A stretch of 64,000 nt of DNA from NCBI RefSeq assembly GCF_001439735.1, contig NZ_JYLN01000001.1, positions 62,001 through 126,000 on the forward strand, given 5' to 3'. Both the position numbers and the translations under genes were made by a program. Shown here piece by piece: positions 49,387-60,996 of the stretch. This DNA is from Pseudomonas paralactis. Its GTDB lineage: Bacteria > Pseudomonadota > Gammaproteobacteria > Pseudomonadales > Pseudomonadaceae. How positions within the stretch are numbered: position 1 is the stretch's first letter; each line of letters begins with the position of its first letter. Below the pieces are notes generated by a model. The model was not told the DNA's origin, searched no databases, and saw only the letters and a program-made list of their open reading frames with translations.

Positions 49387-49548
49387 ATGAGCCTTGCGAC
49401 GACGATTTTTCTGTTGATCTGTGGTTGGCTGGCGGTGGCTGCGGCCATGTTGTGGGGGGTGATGCGTGTGACGCGCCGGCATCATCACCCCCACGTCAAA
49501 CCTGCCGAGCCCGCCGAGCCTGCCAAGGCGACGGCCCATCACGCCTAG
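49387..49548 (+). CDS. small membrane protein with histidine-rich tail
   Basis: A 53-residue protein with one membrane segment (residues 5-28, TTIFLLICGWLAVAAAMLWG-like) and a short basic, His-rich tail (RRHHHPH, five His within seven residues, and two more at the end). A strong ribosome binding site AAGGAGG lies 6-7 bases upstream of ATG 49387. The tail could bind a metal. It overlaps the end of the convergent lipoprotein gene by 4 bases. Confidence 0.7.
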   Translation: MSLATTIFLLICGWLAVAAAMLWGVMRVTRRHHHPHVKPAEPAEPAKATAHHA

Positions 49549-49955
49549 CCAGGCATGCAATTGAAGTCTTGAGTGGCGGCGATTTCCTTGCCGTGACCGT
49601 CCTTAAGGGATGCGCGCACCGTGGTGCCCAGGCTCGACTCTTCCAGCGTGTAATGCTCACCCGCCTTGAAGTGCTTGTATTCCACCCGGCCCTGGCAGTG
49701 TTGCTGGTTGTCGTCGCCCGGTTCGTCTTCAAACAAGGTCACGTCCAGCCGATGGTCACCGGGGCTGACTTCAAAGTAGCGCCCATCATCGACACGTTTA
49801 CCGTCAACACGCTCGGCCATCAGGTCATTCGGCGCTTCTTCTTTCAGACCGATCCAGGCTTGGCTCGGGTCGGCTTTGGGCAACGGGCCGGCACAGGCCG
49901 ACAGCAACACAACAACGCTCAGCATGGGCAGCAACAACAGGGTTTTGGGTGACAT
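49545..49955 (-). CDS. small lipoprotein of unknown function
   Basis: A 136-residue lipoprotein with signal peptide and lipobox LLSAC. The mature part (SPGDHRLDVTLFEDEPGDDN and LGTTVRASLKDGHGKE) has a beta-sandwich character like PEGA-type surface domains but no assignable function. Start at 49955 is chosen for the signal peptide; the upstream frame adds a spurious N-terminus. Confidence 0.7.
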   Translation of the reverse strand: MSPKTLLLLPMLSVVVLLSACAGPLPKADPSQAWIGLKEEAPNDLMAERVDGKRVDDGRYFEVSPGDHRLDVTLFEDEPGDDNQQHCQGRVEYKHFKAGEHYTLEESSLGTTVRASLKDGHGKEIAATQDFNCMPG

Positions 49956-50158
49956 CGCAGGGCTCCAAAGGGCATCAAAAAAGACGTATCCGATGGCTGA
50001 CAAGCTTGAAGAGCCGGCGTTTGTAGAACAAATGAATACAAATGAAACGATCTTCAGCCATTACCTAAATCTTCCTTCACCTGGCTGAAAGGTGCGTGTT
50101 AGGTGGGTCGGGCAAGACTGCCGGGGTTTGCAATCCTGCTCTTCTCGGAGACTCACGC

Positions 50159-53100
50159 ATGCTCGGGCTGGTAAAGACCGCACTGCAAAAGCCGTACACC
50201 TTTATCGTGTTGGCCATATTCATCTGCATCATCGGGCCCATGGCGGCCCTGCGTACGCCCACTGATGTGTTCCCCGATATCGGCATCCCCGTGGTCGCGG
50301 TGGTGTGGCAGTACAACGGGCTGTCGCCGGACGCCATGGCCGGGCGGGTGATCTACACCTACGAACGCTCCTTGAGCACCACCGTCAATGACATCGAACA
50401 TATCGAATCGCAATCGTTGCCCGGCATGGGCATCGTCAAGATCTTCTTCCAGCCCGGCGTCGATATCCGCACCGCCAACGCCCAGGTTACGGCGGTGTCG
50501 CAAACCGTGCTCAAGCAGATGCCACCGGGGATCACGCCGCCACTGATCCTTAACTACAGCGCATCCACGGTGCCGATCCTGCAAATGGCATTCTCCAGCC
50601 CGAGCCTTTCGGAAGCCAGGATCCGCGATCTGGTGCAGAACAATATCCGCCTGCCCCTGAGCGCCCTGCCCGGCCTGGCCATGCCCACGCCGATGGGCGG
50701 CAAGCAGCGTCAGATCACTCTCGACCTCGATCCCCAGGCACTGGCGGCCAAGGGCTTGTCGGCCCAGGACGTCGGTAATGCCCTGGCCTTGCAGAACCAG
50801 ATCATCCCGGTGGGTACCGCCAAGCTGGGCACCAACGAATATACGATCCTGCTCAACAACAGCCCCAAGGCCATCGATGAACTCAATGATCTACCGATCA
50901 AGACGGTAGACGGCGCGATCATCACCATCGGCCAGGTCGCTCACGTGCGCGACGGTTCGCCGCCACAGACCAATATCGTGCGCGTCGACGGCCATCGCGC
51001 AGTGCTGATGCCGGCGTTGAAGAACGGCAGCATCTCGACCCTGTCGATCATCGACGGCATTCGCCAGATGCTCCCACGCATCAACGAAACCCTGCCGCCC
51101 TCGCTGAAAACCTCGCTGCTGGGCGATGCCTCGGTATTCGTCAAGCAATCGGTGGGCAGCGTGGCGCAGGAAGGCATCATTGCGGCGCTGCTCACCAGTG
51201 CGATGATCCTGCTGTTTCTCGGCAGCTGGCGCTCAACGCTGATCATCGCCGCGTCGATTCCGCTGGCGGTGCTCTCGGCCATCGCGCTGCTGGCGGTCAG
51301 CGGGCAAACCCTCAACGTGATGACCCTCGGCGGGCTGGCGTTGGCGGTGGGGATTCTGGTGGACGACGCCACGGTGACCATTGAAAACATCAACTGGCAC
51401 CTGGAACAAGGCAAGGCGGTAAAAACTGCGATCCTCGACGGAGCCGCGCAAATCGTCGGCCCGGCGTTCGTCTCGCTGCTGTGCATCTGCATCGTGTTTG
51501 TGCCGATGTTTTTGCTGCAAGGCATCGCCGGTTATCTGTTCCGGCCAATGGCGCTGGCGGTGATTTTTGCCATGGCCAGTTCGTTCATTCTCTCGCGCAC
51601 CCTGGTGCCGACGCTGGCGATGTTCCTGCTCAAGCCGCATACGCCGGAGCAAGGCGTGGGGCACCATCCCGAGGACGAATTCATCAACCACCATGAAGGT
51701 GAGCAACACGCGAAACCGCGCAATGGCTTGCTGCAATCGGTGCTGAATTTCCAGCAGGGTTTTGAGCGCCACTTCTCCAATATCCGTGACACCTACCATG
51801 GTTTGCTGACGCTGGCACTGAGCGCACGCAAGCGCTTTATTGTCGGCTTCCTCGCCTGCGTGCTCGCCTCATTCCTGTTGCTGCCAAGCCTGGGCCAGGA
51901 CTTTTTCCCGGCCACCGATGCCGGTGCCCTGGCGCTGCACGTGCGCTTGCCGCTGGGCACGCGAATCGAGGAAAGCGCCGCTGCGTTCGATCGCATCGAA
52001 GCACGCATTCGCGAGGTCATTCCCGCAGACGAACTGGACACCATCGTCGACAACATCGGCATCCCCCTCAGCGGTATCGACATGGCCTACAGCAGCAGCG
52101 GCACCATCGGCCCCCAGGATGGCGATATTCAGGTCACCCTGAAAGAGCACCACGCCCCCACCGCCGACTACGTAAAAAAACTGCGCGAGACGCTGCCGCA
52201 AAGTTTCCCCGGCAGCCATTTCGCGTTCCTGCCGGCAGACATCAGCAGCCAGATTCTGAACTTCGGCGCACCGGCCCCGCTGGATGTGAAAATCTCCGGG
52301 CGCAATGATGCAGAAAACCGCGCTTACGCCGTAGAACTCGAACGACGCTTGCAACACGTACCGGGCATTGCCGACCTGCGTATCCAGCAGTCCACCGGTT
52401 ACCCCTCGTTGCAGGTCAATGTCGATCGCCTGCGCGCCAACGGCTTGGGCATTACCGAAAAAGACGTGACCAATAGCATGGTCGCTTCCCTGGCGGGCAG
52501 CTCCCAGGTGGCGCCGACCTTCTGGCTCAACCCGGCCAATGGTGTGTCCTACTCCATCGTCGCCGCCACCCCGCAATACCGTCTCGACAGCCTGCCGTCA
52601 CTGGAAGCCCTGCCGGTGACCGGTGCCGACGGCCAATCGCAAATCCTCGGTGGGGTGGCGACCATCTCCCGCGTACAGAGCCCGGCAGTGGTCACCCACT
52701 ACAACATCGAGCCGACCCTGGACCTGTACGCCAACGTGCAAGGTCGCGACCTGGGCGGCGTGGCCCGTGATGTGCAAAAAGTGCTGGATGACACAGCGTC
52801 CATGCGCCCCAAAGGCGCGACCATCAGCCTGCACGGGCAGATCGATGCGCTGCACGAGGCATTCAGTGGCTTGAGCTTTGGCCTGCTTGGCGCGGTGGTG
52901 CTGATCTACCTGCTGATCGTGATCAACTTCCAGTCCTGGGCCGATCCCTTTGTGATCATCACGGCGTTACCGGCCGCACTGGCGGGGATCGTGTGGATGC
53001 TGTTCCTCAGCGGCACCTCGTTATCGGTTCCCGCCCTCACCGGCGCCATCCTGTGCATGGGCGTGGCCACCGCCAACTCGATCCTGGTGGTGAGCTTCTG

Positions 53101-53380
53101 CCGTGAACGCCTGGCCGAACATGGCGACGCGTTGAAAGCCGCGATGGAAGCCGGTTACACGCGCTTTCGCCCCGTATGCATGACCGCCCTGGCCATGATC
53201 ATCGGCATGTTGCCGCTGGCGCTGTCCGAGGAGCAAAACGCGCCGCTGGGTCGCGCCGTTATCGGCGGCTTGATCTTCGCCACCATCGCCACCCTGTTGT
53301 TTGTACCCGTGGTCTTCAGCCTGGTCCACGGCCGTCACCCTACTCGCGCAATTGCTGGAGAAACGCCCCATGTCGTCTGA
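50159..53380 (+). CDS. RND multidrug efflux permease (inner membrane)
   Basis: A 1073-residue HAE1/AcrB-type proton antiporter with 12 predicted membrane segments and two large periplasmic loops. Segment 1 is IFICIIGPMAALRTPTDVFPDI-like; segment 4 carries the proton-relay aspartates in GGLALAVGILVDDATVTIEN. The ATG at 50159 is the best start; the longer frame adds a low-similarity leader. It is unusual in preceding its membrane fusion protein, which overlaps it by 11 bases, and its outer membrane factor. Confidence 0.93.
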   Translation: MLGLVKTALQKPYTFIVLAIFICIIGPMAALRTPTDVFPDIGIPVVAVVWQYNGLSPDAMAGRVIYTYERSLSTTVNDIEHIESQSLPGMGIVKIFFQPGVDIRTANAQVTAVSQTVLKQMPPGITPPLILNYSASTVPILQMAFSSPSLSEARIRDLVQNNIRLPLSALPGLAMPTPMGGKQRQITLDLDPQALAAKGLSAQDVGNALALQNQIIPVGTAKLGTNEYTILLNNSPKAIDELNDLPIKTVDGAIITIGQVAHVRDGSPPQTNIVRVDGHRAVLMPALKNGSISTLSIIDGIRQMLPRINETLPPSLKTSLLGDASVFVKQSVGSVAQEGIIAALLTSAMILLFLGSWRSTLIIAASIPLAVLSAIALLAVSGQTLNVMTLGGLALAVGILVDDATVTIENINWHLEQGKAVKTAILDGAAQIVGPAFVSLLCICIVFVPMFLLQGIAGYLFRPMALAVIFAMASSFILSRTLVPTLAMFLLKPHTPEQGVGHHPEDEFINHHEGEQHAKPRNGLLQSVLNFQQGFERHFSNIRDTYHGLLTLALSARKRFIVGFLACVLASFLLLPSLGQDFFPATDAGALALHVRLPLGTRIEESAAAFDRIEARIREVIPADELDTIVDNIGIPLSGIDMAYSSSGTIGPQDGDIQVTLKEHHAPTADYVKKLRETLPQSFPGSHFAFLPADISSQILNFGAPAPLDVKISGRNDAENRAYAVELERRLQHVPGIADLRIQQSTGYPSLQVNVDRLRANGLGITEKDVTNSMVASLAGSSQVAPTFWLNPANGVSYSIVAATPQYRLDSLPSLEALPVTGADGQSQILGGVATISRVQSPAVVTHYNIEPTLDLYANVQGRDLGGVARDVQKVLDDTASMRPKGATISLHGQIDALHEAFSGLSFGLLGAVVLIYLLIVINFQSWADPFVIITALPAALAGIVWMLFLSGTSLSVPALTGAILCMGVATANSILVVSFCRERLAEHGDALKAAMEAGYTRFRPVCMTALAMIIGMLPLALSEEQNAPLGRAVIGGLIFATIATLLFVPVVFSLVHGRHPTRAIAGETPHVV

Positions 53381-54539
53381 TCACAAACCCTCGCGCAAGC
53401 GTCTAATGCTGATGGGTGTCGGCGGCTTGACCCTGGCCGCCCTGCTGGTCGCCAGCGGCTTGCACGCCCGCACGCTGCACGAACGATCCGTCGCTGCCTG
53501 GACCGAAACGGCGGCCATTCCCCAAGTGATGGTGTTCCAACCCCAACAGAACACGGCCGGCGATACCCTGCGCTTGCCGGCACATCTGGAAGCCTGGAGC
53601 ACGGCGCCGATCCATGCGCGGGTCAGCGGATACTTGAAAGACTGGAAAGTGGATATGGGCACGCAGGTCAAGGCCGGGCAAACCCTCGCCGAAATCGACA
53701 GCCCTGACCTCGACCAGCAACTGGCGCAGACCCACGCACGGCTGATCCAGCAACAGGCCAATGCGCGCCTGGCCGCCACCACCGCCACGCGCTGGCAGCA
53801 CCTGCTGGCGAGCCATTCGGTGTCGCGTCAGGAGGCCGATGAAAAAACCTCGAATGCCGCTGCTGCCACCGCCAATGCCGAGGCTGCCGCCGCTGATTAC
53901 GCGCGCTTGTCAGCATTGGAAGGCTACAAGACCTTGCGCGCGCCTTTCACCGGCACCATCACTGCGCGGCATACCGATATCGGTCAGTTGATCAAGGCCG
54001 ACACCGACAGCGATCTGGCGCTGTTCACCCTTGCCGACACCCACCAGTTGCGCCTGTATGTGCCGGTGCCGCAGAACTACGCGGCGGTGATTCATCCAGG
54101 CCTGGAAGCCGAGTTGACCGTGCCCGAGCACCCCGGCAAACACTTCAAGGCGCGCCTGATCGGTGACTCCACCGCTATCGACCGCCGCTCCGGCACCCTG
54201 CTCGCCCAGTTCGTCGTCGACAACCCCAGCGGCGAACTGCTGCCGGGTGACTACGCCGAAGCCAGCCTGCCGATTCCGGCCGATACCCACGGCGTGAGCA
54301 TCCCGGCCAGCGCTTTGATCTTCCGCGCCCAGGGCACGCAAGTGGCGGTATTGGATGGGCAGAATCACGTGCACCTACAAGCTATCCATATCGGCCTGGA
54401 CCTGGGCGAGCGCCTGGTGATCGACCAGGGTTTGAAAGCCGCCGACCAGATCATCGACAACCCGCCCGATGCCCTGCGCGAAGGCGACCCGGTGCAACTG
54501 GCCGACGCCGCCGGAGGTGCCCATGCGCCCAAGGCTTAA
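53370..54539 (+). CDS. RND membrane fusion protein (periplasmic adaptor)
   Basis: A 389-residue periplasmic adaptor with an N-terminal membrane anchor (residues 10-32), a biotinyl-lipoyl-like hairpin region (STAPIHARVSGYLKDWKVDM, VKAGQTLAEIDSPDLDQQLA), a coiled-coil (residues about 105-175) and beta-barrel domains (RLRLYVPVPQNYAAVIHPGL-like). It couples the pump to the outer membrane channel encoded next. Overlap with the permease gene argues for translational coupling. Confidence 0.92.
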   Translation: MSSDHKPSRKRLMLMGVGGLTLAALLVASGLHARTLHERSVAAWTETAAIPQVMVFQPQQNTAGDTLRLPAHLEAWSTAPIHARVSGYLKDWKVDMGTQVKAGQTLAEIDSPDLDQQLAQTHARLIQQQANARLAATTATRWQHLLASHSVSRQEADEKTSNAAAATANAEAAAADYARLSALEGYKTLRAPFTGTITARHTDIGQLIKADTDSDLALFTLADTHQLRLYVPVPQNYAAVIHPGLEAELTVPEHPGKHFKARLIGDSTAIDRRSGTLLAQFVVDNPSGELLPGDYAEASLPIPADTHGVSIPASALIFRAQGTQVAVLDGQNHVHLQAIHIGLDLGERLVIDQGLKAADQIIDNPPDALREGDPVQLADAAGGAHAPKA

Positions 54540-55941
54540 ACCGCTTGCGGTGGTGATGCTGCTGGCGTTGCAGGGTTGCTCCATGGCACCGACCTACACC
54601 GCGCCGGCGATTGGCCTGCCCGCTCACTACCGCGAGCAGACCAGCGACGGCCCATGGCACAGCGCGCAACCGTCGGATCAACTGGCGCCCCAATGGTGGC
54701 AGCTCTATAACGATCCAACCTTGGATAAGCTGCAACAGCAACTGCTCAACGACAACCCGGACCTGGCTGCAGCACTGGCGCACTTCGATGCGTCCCAGGC
54801 GTATGCCAGTCAGTTGCACGCTGGGCTGTTCCCGCAGATCAGCGCCAGCGCACAACCACTGCGCCAGCGCCAATCGGACGCGAGACCCTTGCGCGGTACG
54901 ACGCAGCCGTCGGTTTACAACAGCAATACCGCCGGGTTTTCGTTGAGCTACGACCTGGACCTGTGGGGCAAGATCCGCAATCAGGTCGCAGCCGGCGACG
55001 CCCAGGCACAGGCGTCCAGCGATGATTTGGCGGTGGCGCGCCTGAGCCTGCAACGGCAGTTGGCGACGTTGTATGTGCAGCTCAATGGCCTGGATGCGCA
55101 GAGCCGGATACTCGACAGCTCACTGGCGGACTTCAGCCAGGCGCTGCAACTGACGCGCAGTCGCTACGAAGGCCAGATTGCCTCGGAGCTGGACCTGACC
55201 CGTGCACAAAATCAACTGGCAGAGGCAAAGGCGCAACTGGATGAAGTGCGCGGGCAACGCAACCTGACCGAGCACGCAATCGGCGCGTTGGTGGGCGTGG
55301 CGGCCAGCGATTTTTCATTGCCGCCCAGCCCGCAGTTGCTGGCCTTGCCCAGGATTCCCTCGCAGTTGCCAAGCCACTTGCTGCAACGTCGCCCGGACGT
55401 TGCCGCGGCTGAACGCCGGGTGTTTGCCGCCAACGCAAATATCGGCGTAGCCAAGGCAGCGTGGTACCCGGATTTCAGCCTGACCGGGTTGATAGGAGGG
55501 CAGACGCAAGGCGCAGGTAATCTGCTGTCAGCGAGTAATCGCTATTGGGCGTTGGGGCCGTTGGTGAACTTGCCGATCTTTGATGGCGGGCGGTTGAGTG
55601 CCAATGAGCGCCAAGCCAAGGCCGAGTTTGAAGAGGCGTCCGCGCAGTACCGTAGCCATGTGTTGCAAGCCGTGCGAGAGGTAGAAGACAACCTGGCGCA
55701 ACTGAGGGACTTGCAGCAGCAAGCCCAGGATGAACAGGCGGCAGCGCAGGCGGCGCAACATACCCAGGCGTTGGCAATGAACAGCTACCAGGCGGGGGCG
55801 GTGAGTTATCTGGATGTGGTCACCGCACAGACAGCGGCGCTACAGGCGCAGCGGACATTACAGGCCGTGCAGACGCGGCAGTTGCTGGCGAGTGTGGGGC
55901 TTGTGACCGCACTCGGCGGTGGCTGGCAACCTGGCGCCTGA
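54523..55941 (+). CDS. outer membrane efflux lipoprotein (OprM/NodT family)
   Basis: A 472-residue channel-tunnel protein. The signal peptide ends in a lipobox (ALQGC, Cys19). Two repeats of the outer-membrane-efflux domain follow, with the long periplasmic helices visible as SLSYDLDLWGKIRNQVAAGD and VLQAVREVEDNLAQLRDLQQ. The start at 54523 overlaps the adaptor gene's end by 17 bases and has GGAGG upstream. It completes the tripartite pump. Confidence 0.93.
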   Translation: MRPRLKPLAVVMLLALQGCSMAPTYTAPAIGLPAHYREQTSDGPWHSAQPSDQLAPQWWQLYNDPTLDKLQQQLLNDNPDLAAALAHFDASQAYASQLHAGLFPQISASAQPLRQRQSDARPLRGTTQPSVYNSNTAGFSLSYDLDLWGKIRNQVAAGDAQAQASSDDLAVARLSLQRQLATLYVQLNGLDAQSRILDSSLADFSQALQLTRSRYEGQIASELDLTRAQNQLAEAKAQLDEVRGQRNLTEHAIGALVGVAASDFSLPPSPQLLALPRIPSQLPSHLLQRRPDVAAAERRVFAANANIGVAKAAWYPDFSLTGLIGGQTQGAGNLLSASNRYWALGPLVNLPIFDGGRLSANERQAKAEFEEASAQYRSHVLQAVREVEDNLAQLRDLQQQAQDEQAAAQAAQHTQALAMNSYQAGAVSYLDVVTAQTAALQAQRTLQAVQTRQLLASVGLVTALGGGWQPGA

Positions 55942-55954
55942 GCTCACCACCGCC

Positions 55955-56112
55955 ATCGGGGGCAAGCCCCCTCCCACATTGGTTCTGCGCTAGACACATA
56001 ATGTATGAACAACGCGGCCCCCTGTGGGAGGGGGCTTGCTCCCGATAGCGGCGGGTCAGCTACAGATAAATTGACTGACACACCGTCATCGGGAGCAAGC
56101 CCCCTCCCACAT
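55955..56112. repeat. triple REP cluster (TGTGGGAGGGGGC family)
   Basis: Three 24-bp units: ATCGGGGGCAAGCCCCCTCC... at 55955-55978 (minus), TGTGGGAGGGGGCTTGCTCC... at 56023-56046 (plus) and a minus unit at 56088-56111. Alternating orientation between the convergent pump and amidohydrolase genes. Confidence 0.85.
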
Positions 56113-56113
56113 T

Positions 56114-57385
56114 TCAACCGCTGGCGATAGCTGCTGAAGCTGCCACCATGGCACGCAACAACACCGCACACCCCGCCGCCAGATCATCCGGCGCGGCATT
56201 TTCGATCTCGTTATGGCTGATGCCACCTTCACACGGCACGAAGATCATCCCCGCCGGGCCAAGCTCGGCGACGAAGATTGCGTCGTGCCCTGCCCCGCTG
56301 ACAATATCCATGTTCGACAGGCCCAACCCATTGGCCGCATCGCGCACGGCGTCGACGCAGCCTTTGTCAAAGTACAGCGGCGGAAAGTCGGCGGTGGGTT
56401 CCATTTCGTAACTCAGGCCATGCTTGGCGCAGGTGTCTTCAATCACCTGGCGCACCTGGGCAATCATCGAGTCCAGTCGAGCCGGCTCCAAATGGCGGAA
56501 ATCCAGGGTCATGCGTACCTCACCCGGAATCACGTTGCGCGATCCTGGATACGCCTGCAGGCAACCCACCGTGCCACAGGCGTGCGGCTGATGCCCCAGC
56601 GCCGCCGCATTCACCGCCGCCACCACAGCTGCCGCGCCCACCAGGGCATCCTTGCGCAGGTGCATAGGCGTTGGGCCTGCATGGGCTTCAACGCCGCGCA
56701 GTTTCAGGTCGAACCATTTCTGCCCGAGGGCGCCGAGGACCACGCCGATGGTTTTCTTTTCATCCTCAAGAATCGGCCCTTGCTCGATGTGCGCCTCGAA
56801 ATAGGCGCCAACCTTATGCCCACTCTCGGGGCGCGTCCCGGCATAGCCGATGGCATTCAACGCATCACCGACGCTGACGCCGTCCGCATCGACCTTGGCC
56901 AGGGTATCGGCCAGGCTGAATTTTTCGGCGAACACCCCGGAACCCATCATGCACGGTGGAAACCGCGAGCCTTCTTCGTTGGTCCACACCACCACTTCCA
57001 GCGGCGCCTCGGTTTCAATCTTGAGATCGTTAAGGGTGCGCAGCACTTCCACACCGGCCAGTACACCGAAGCAACCGTCGAACTTGCCGCCGGTGGGCTG
57101 GGTATCGATATGACTGCCGGTCATCACCGGCGGCAGCTCCGCATTACGCCCGGGGCGACGGGCGAAGATATTGCCGATACCGTCGATGGTCACGGTGCAG
57201 CCGGCGTCCTCGCACCACTGCACGAAGAGATCACGGGCCTTGCGGTCAAGGTCGGTAAGCGCCAGGCGACACACCCCGCCCTTGGGGGTGGCGCCGAGCT
57301 TGGCCAGGTCCATCAGCGACTGCCACAGGCGGTCGCGGTTGATGTGCTGATGGGTCGATTGCAGAACGTCGAGGGCAGCGTTCAT
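56114..57385 (-). CDS. N-carbamoyl-beta-alanine / ureido amidohydrolase (M20 family)
   Basis: A 423-residue zinc-dependent hydrolase of the M20/HyuC family. The metal site is visible as TGSHIDTQPTGGKFDGCFGV (residues about 90-109) and EEGSRFPPCMMGSGVF. In reductive pyrimidine breakdown it cleaves N-carbamoyl-beta-alanine (from uracil) or N-carbamoyl-beta-aminoisobutyrate (from thymine), the third step. The NCS1 permease gene lies 41 bases upstream on the same strand, and the genes for the first two steps are divergent, so the pathway assignment rests on both motif and context. An allantoate or general carbamoyl-amino-acid amidohydrolase would look similar. Confidence 0.88.
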   Translation of the reverse strand: MNAALDVLQSTHQHINRDRLWQSLMDLAKLGATPKGGVCRLALTDLDRKARDLFVQWCEDAGCTVTIDGIGNIFARRPGRNAELPPVMTGSHIDTQPTGGKFDGCFGVLAGVEVLRTLNDLKIETEAPLEVVVWTNEEGSRFPPCMMGSGVFAEKFSLADTLAKVDADGVSVGDALNAIGYAGTRPESGHKVGAYFEAHIEQGPILEDEKKTIGVVLGALGQKWFDLKLRGVEAHAGPTPMHLRKDALVGAAAVVAAVNAAALGHQPHACGTVGCLQAYPGSRNVIPGEVRMTLDFRHLEPARLDSMIAQVRQVIEDTCAKHGLSYEMEPTADFPPLYFDKGCVDAVRDAANGLGLSNMDIVSGAGHDAIFVAELGPAGMIFVPCEGGISHNEIENAAPDDLAAGCAVLLRAMVAASAAIASG

Positions 57386-57426
57386 GGGGATCTCCTCAGG
57401 CTGTATTTCTTATGATTGGACTGTGT

Positions 57427-58914
57427 TCACAAGGATGATTTGGCAGCGACCGGGTTGATACCGCGCTTGGCATTGAGCCCGTAATACAACACCCCACCCA
57501 ACGCCGAACCGGTAAACCAGCCATAGCTGTAGAACCAACTGAACGCATCGCTGCCCAGCGACAACAGGGTCAGTACCACCGGTACGCCAAAGGCGATAAA
57601 CCCGCTCCAGTTCCACGCCGGGTACACGTCATCACGGTAAAGTCCTGCCAGGTCCAGTTGCTGTTTGCGGGTGATGAAGTAGTCCACCACCATGATCCCG
57701 GCAATCGGGCCCAGCAGGCTCGAATAGCCGAGCAACCAGTTGGAGTAGACGGTCTCCAGGCTGACATCGGAGACGATCAACCCAAGTTTTTTCAGCAGTT
57801 CATGGGCCATCAGCGCCAGCCCTACCAGGCCGGTCAGGATCACCGCGGTGGTGCGATTGATCAGCTTGGGCGCGATGTTCTGGAAATCGTTTGTGGGCGA
57901 AACGATGTTCGCCGCCGTATTGGTGGACAGGGTGGCGACGATGATCAGCGCCATCGCCACAGCTACCCACACCGGGCTCTGGATATGGCCAATGAGGGTC
58001 ACCGGGTCGGAGACGCTGACGCCCACCAACTTCACCGAGGCGGCGGTCATGATCACGCCGAGGGCGGCGAACAAAAACATGGTCAACGGCAGGCCGAAGA
58101 TCTGCCCCAGGATCTGATCTTTCTGGCTCTTGGCGTAGCGGCTGAAGTCGGGAATGTTCAGCGACAAGGTGGCCCAGAAGCCCACCATTGCGGTCAGGCC
58201 GGCCATGAAGTAGCCGGTGAGGCTTGCGCCTTCGGGGCGTTTGGGCGGGATCGCCATCAGTTCGCTGAGAGATACATTCGGCATCGCCCATACCAGCAGG
58301 CCAATGCCTACCGCCACCAACAACGGCGCCGACAGGGTTTCCAGGCGCTTGATCGACTCGGCACCGCGCAGCACCACCCACAGGTTCAGGCACCAGAAAA
58401 TCATGAAGCCAATCACTTCACCGGTGCCGCCCAGCGACTTCCAGCCTTCGAAAATGGAGCCGAGAAACAGGTGAATCGCCAACCCGCCAAACATCGTCTG
58501 GATGCCAAACCAGCCGCAGGCCACCAGCGCGCGAATCAGGCACGGCACGTTGGAACCAAGAATGCCGAATGACGAGCGCAACAGCACCGGAAACGGGATG
58601 CCGTACTTGGTGCCGGGAAACGCGTTGAGCGTCAGCGGGATCAACACCACGATATTGGCCAGCAGGATCGCCATCAGCGCCTCGCCCACCGATAAGCCGA
58701 AATACGCGGTGAGTACCCCGCCCAGCGTGTAGGTCGGCACGCAGATCGACATGCCGACCCACAAGGCGGTGATGTGCCATTTGTTCCAGGTGCGCTCGTG
58801 CACCTTGGTGGGTGCCATGTCGTGGTTGTAGCGAGGGCTGTCGAGGACGTCGGGGCCGGCGTCGAGTTCGTACAGGCCGTTGCGCTCGATGACTTGCGAT
58901 CTGTTCTGTTGCAT
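57427..58914 (-). CDS. NCS1-family nucleobase/hydantoin permease
   Basis: A 495-residue permease with 12 membrane segments (WNKWHITALWVGMSICVPTY in segment 1; GGLTAMVGFWATLSLNIPDF-like conserved motif). NCS1 members import uracil, allantoin, hydantoins or cytosine. Context with dihydropyrimidinase and dihydropyrimidine dehydrogenase points to uracil/thymine or dihydropyrimidine import. The start at 58914 (MQQNRSQVIERNGLYEL) has GGAGCGG upstream; the longer frame adds 39 spurious residues. First gene of a two-gene operon with the amidohydrolase. Confidence 0.88.
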   Translation of the reverse strand: MQQNRSQVIERNGLYELDAGPDVLDSPRYNHDMAPTKVHERTWNKWHITALWVGMSICVPTYTLGGVLTAYFGLSVGEALMAILLANIVVLIPLTLNAFPGTKYGIPFPVLLRSSFGILGSNVPCLIRALVACGWFGIQTMFGGLAIHLFLGSIFEGWKSLGGTGEVIGFMIFWCLNLWVVLRGAESIKRLETLSAPLLVAVGIGLLVWAMPNVSLSELMAIPPKRPEGASLTGYFMAGLTAMVGFWATLSLNIPDFSRYAKSQKDQILGQIFGLPLTMFLFAALGVIMTAASVKLVGVSVSDPVTLIGHIQSPVWVAVAMALIIVATLSTNTAANIVSPTNDFQNIAPKLINRTTAVILTGLVGLALMAHELLKKLGLIVSDVSLETVYSNWLLGYSSLLGPIAGIMVVDYFITRKQQLDLAGLYRDDVYPAWNWSGFIAFGVPVVLTLLSLGSDAFSWFYSYGWFTGSALGGVLYYGLNAKRGINPVAAKSSL

Positions 58915-60943
<2,029 letters not shown>

Positions 60944-60996
60944 AAAAAACCAATGCCCATCAGAGGCAGCCCCTCAATAACCGTGAGGCCAATACC

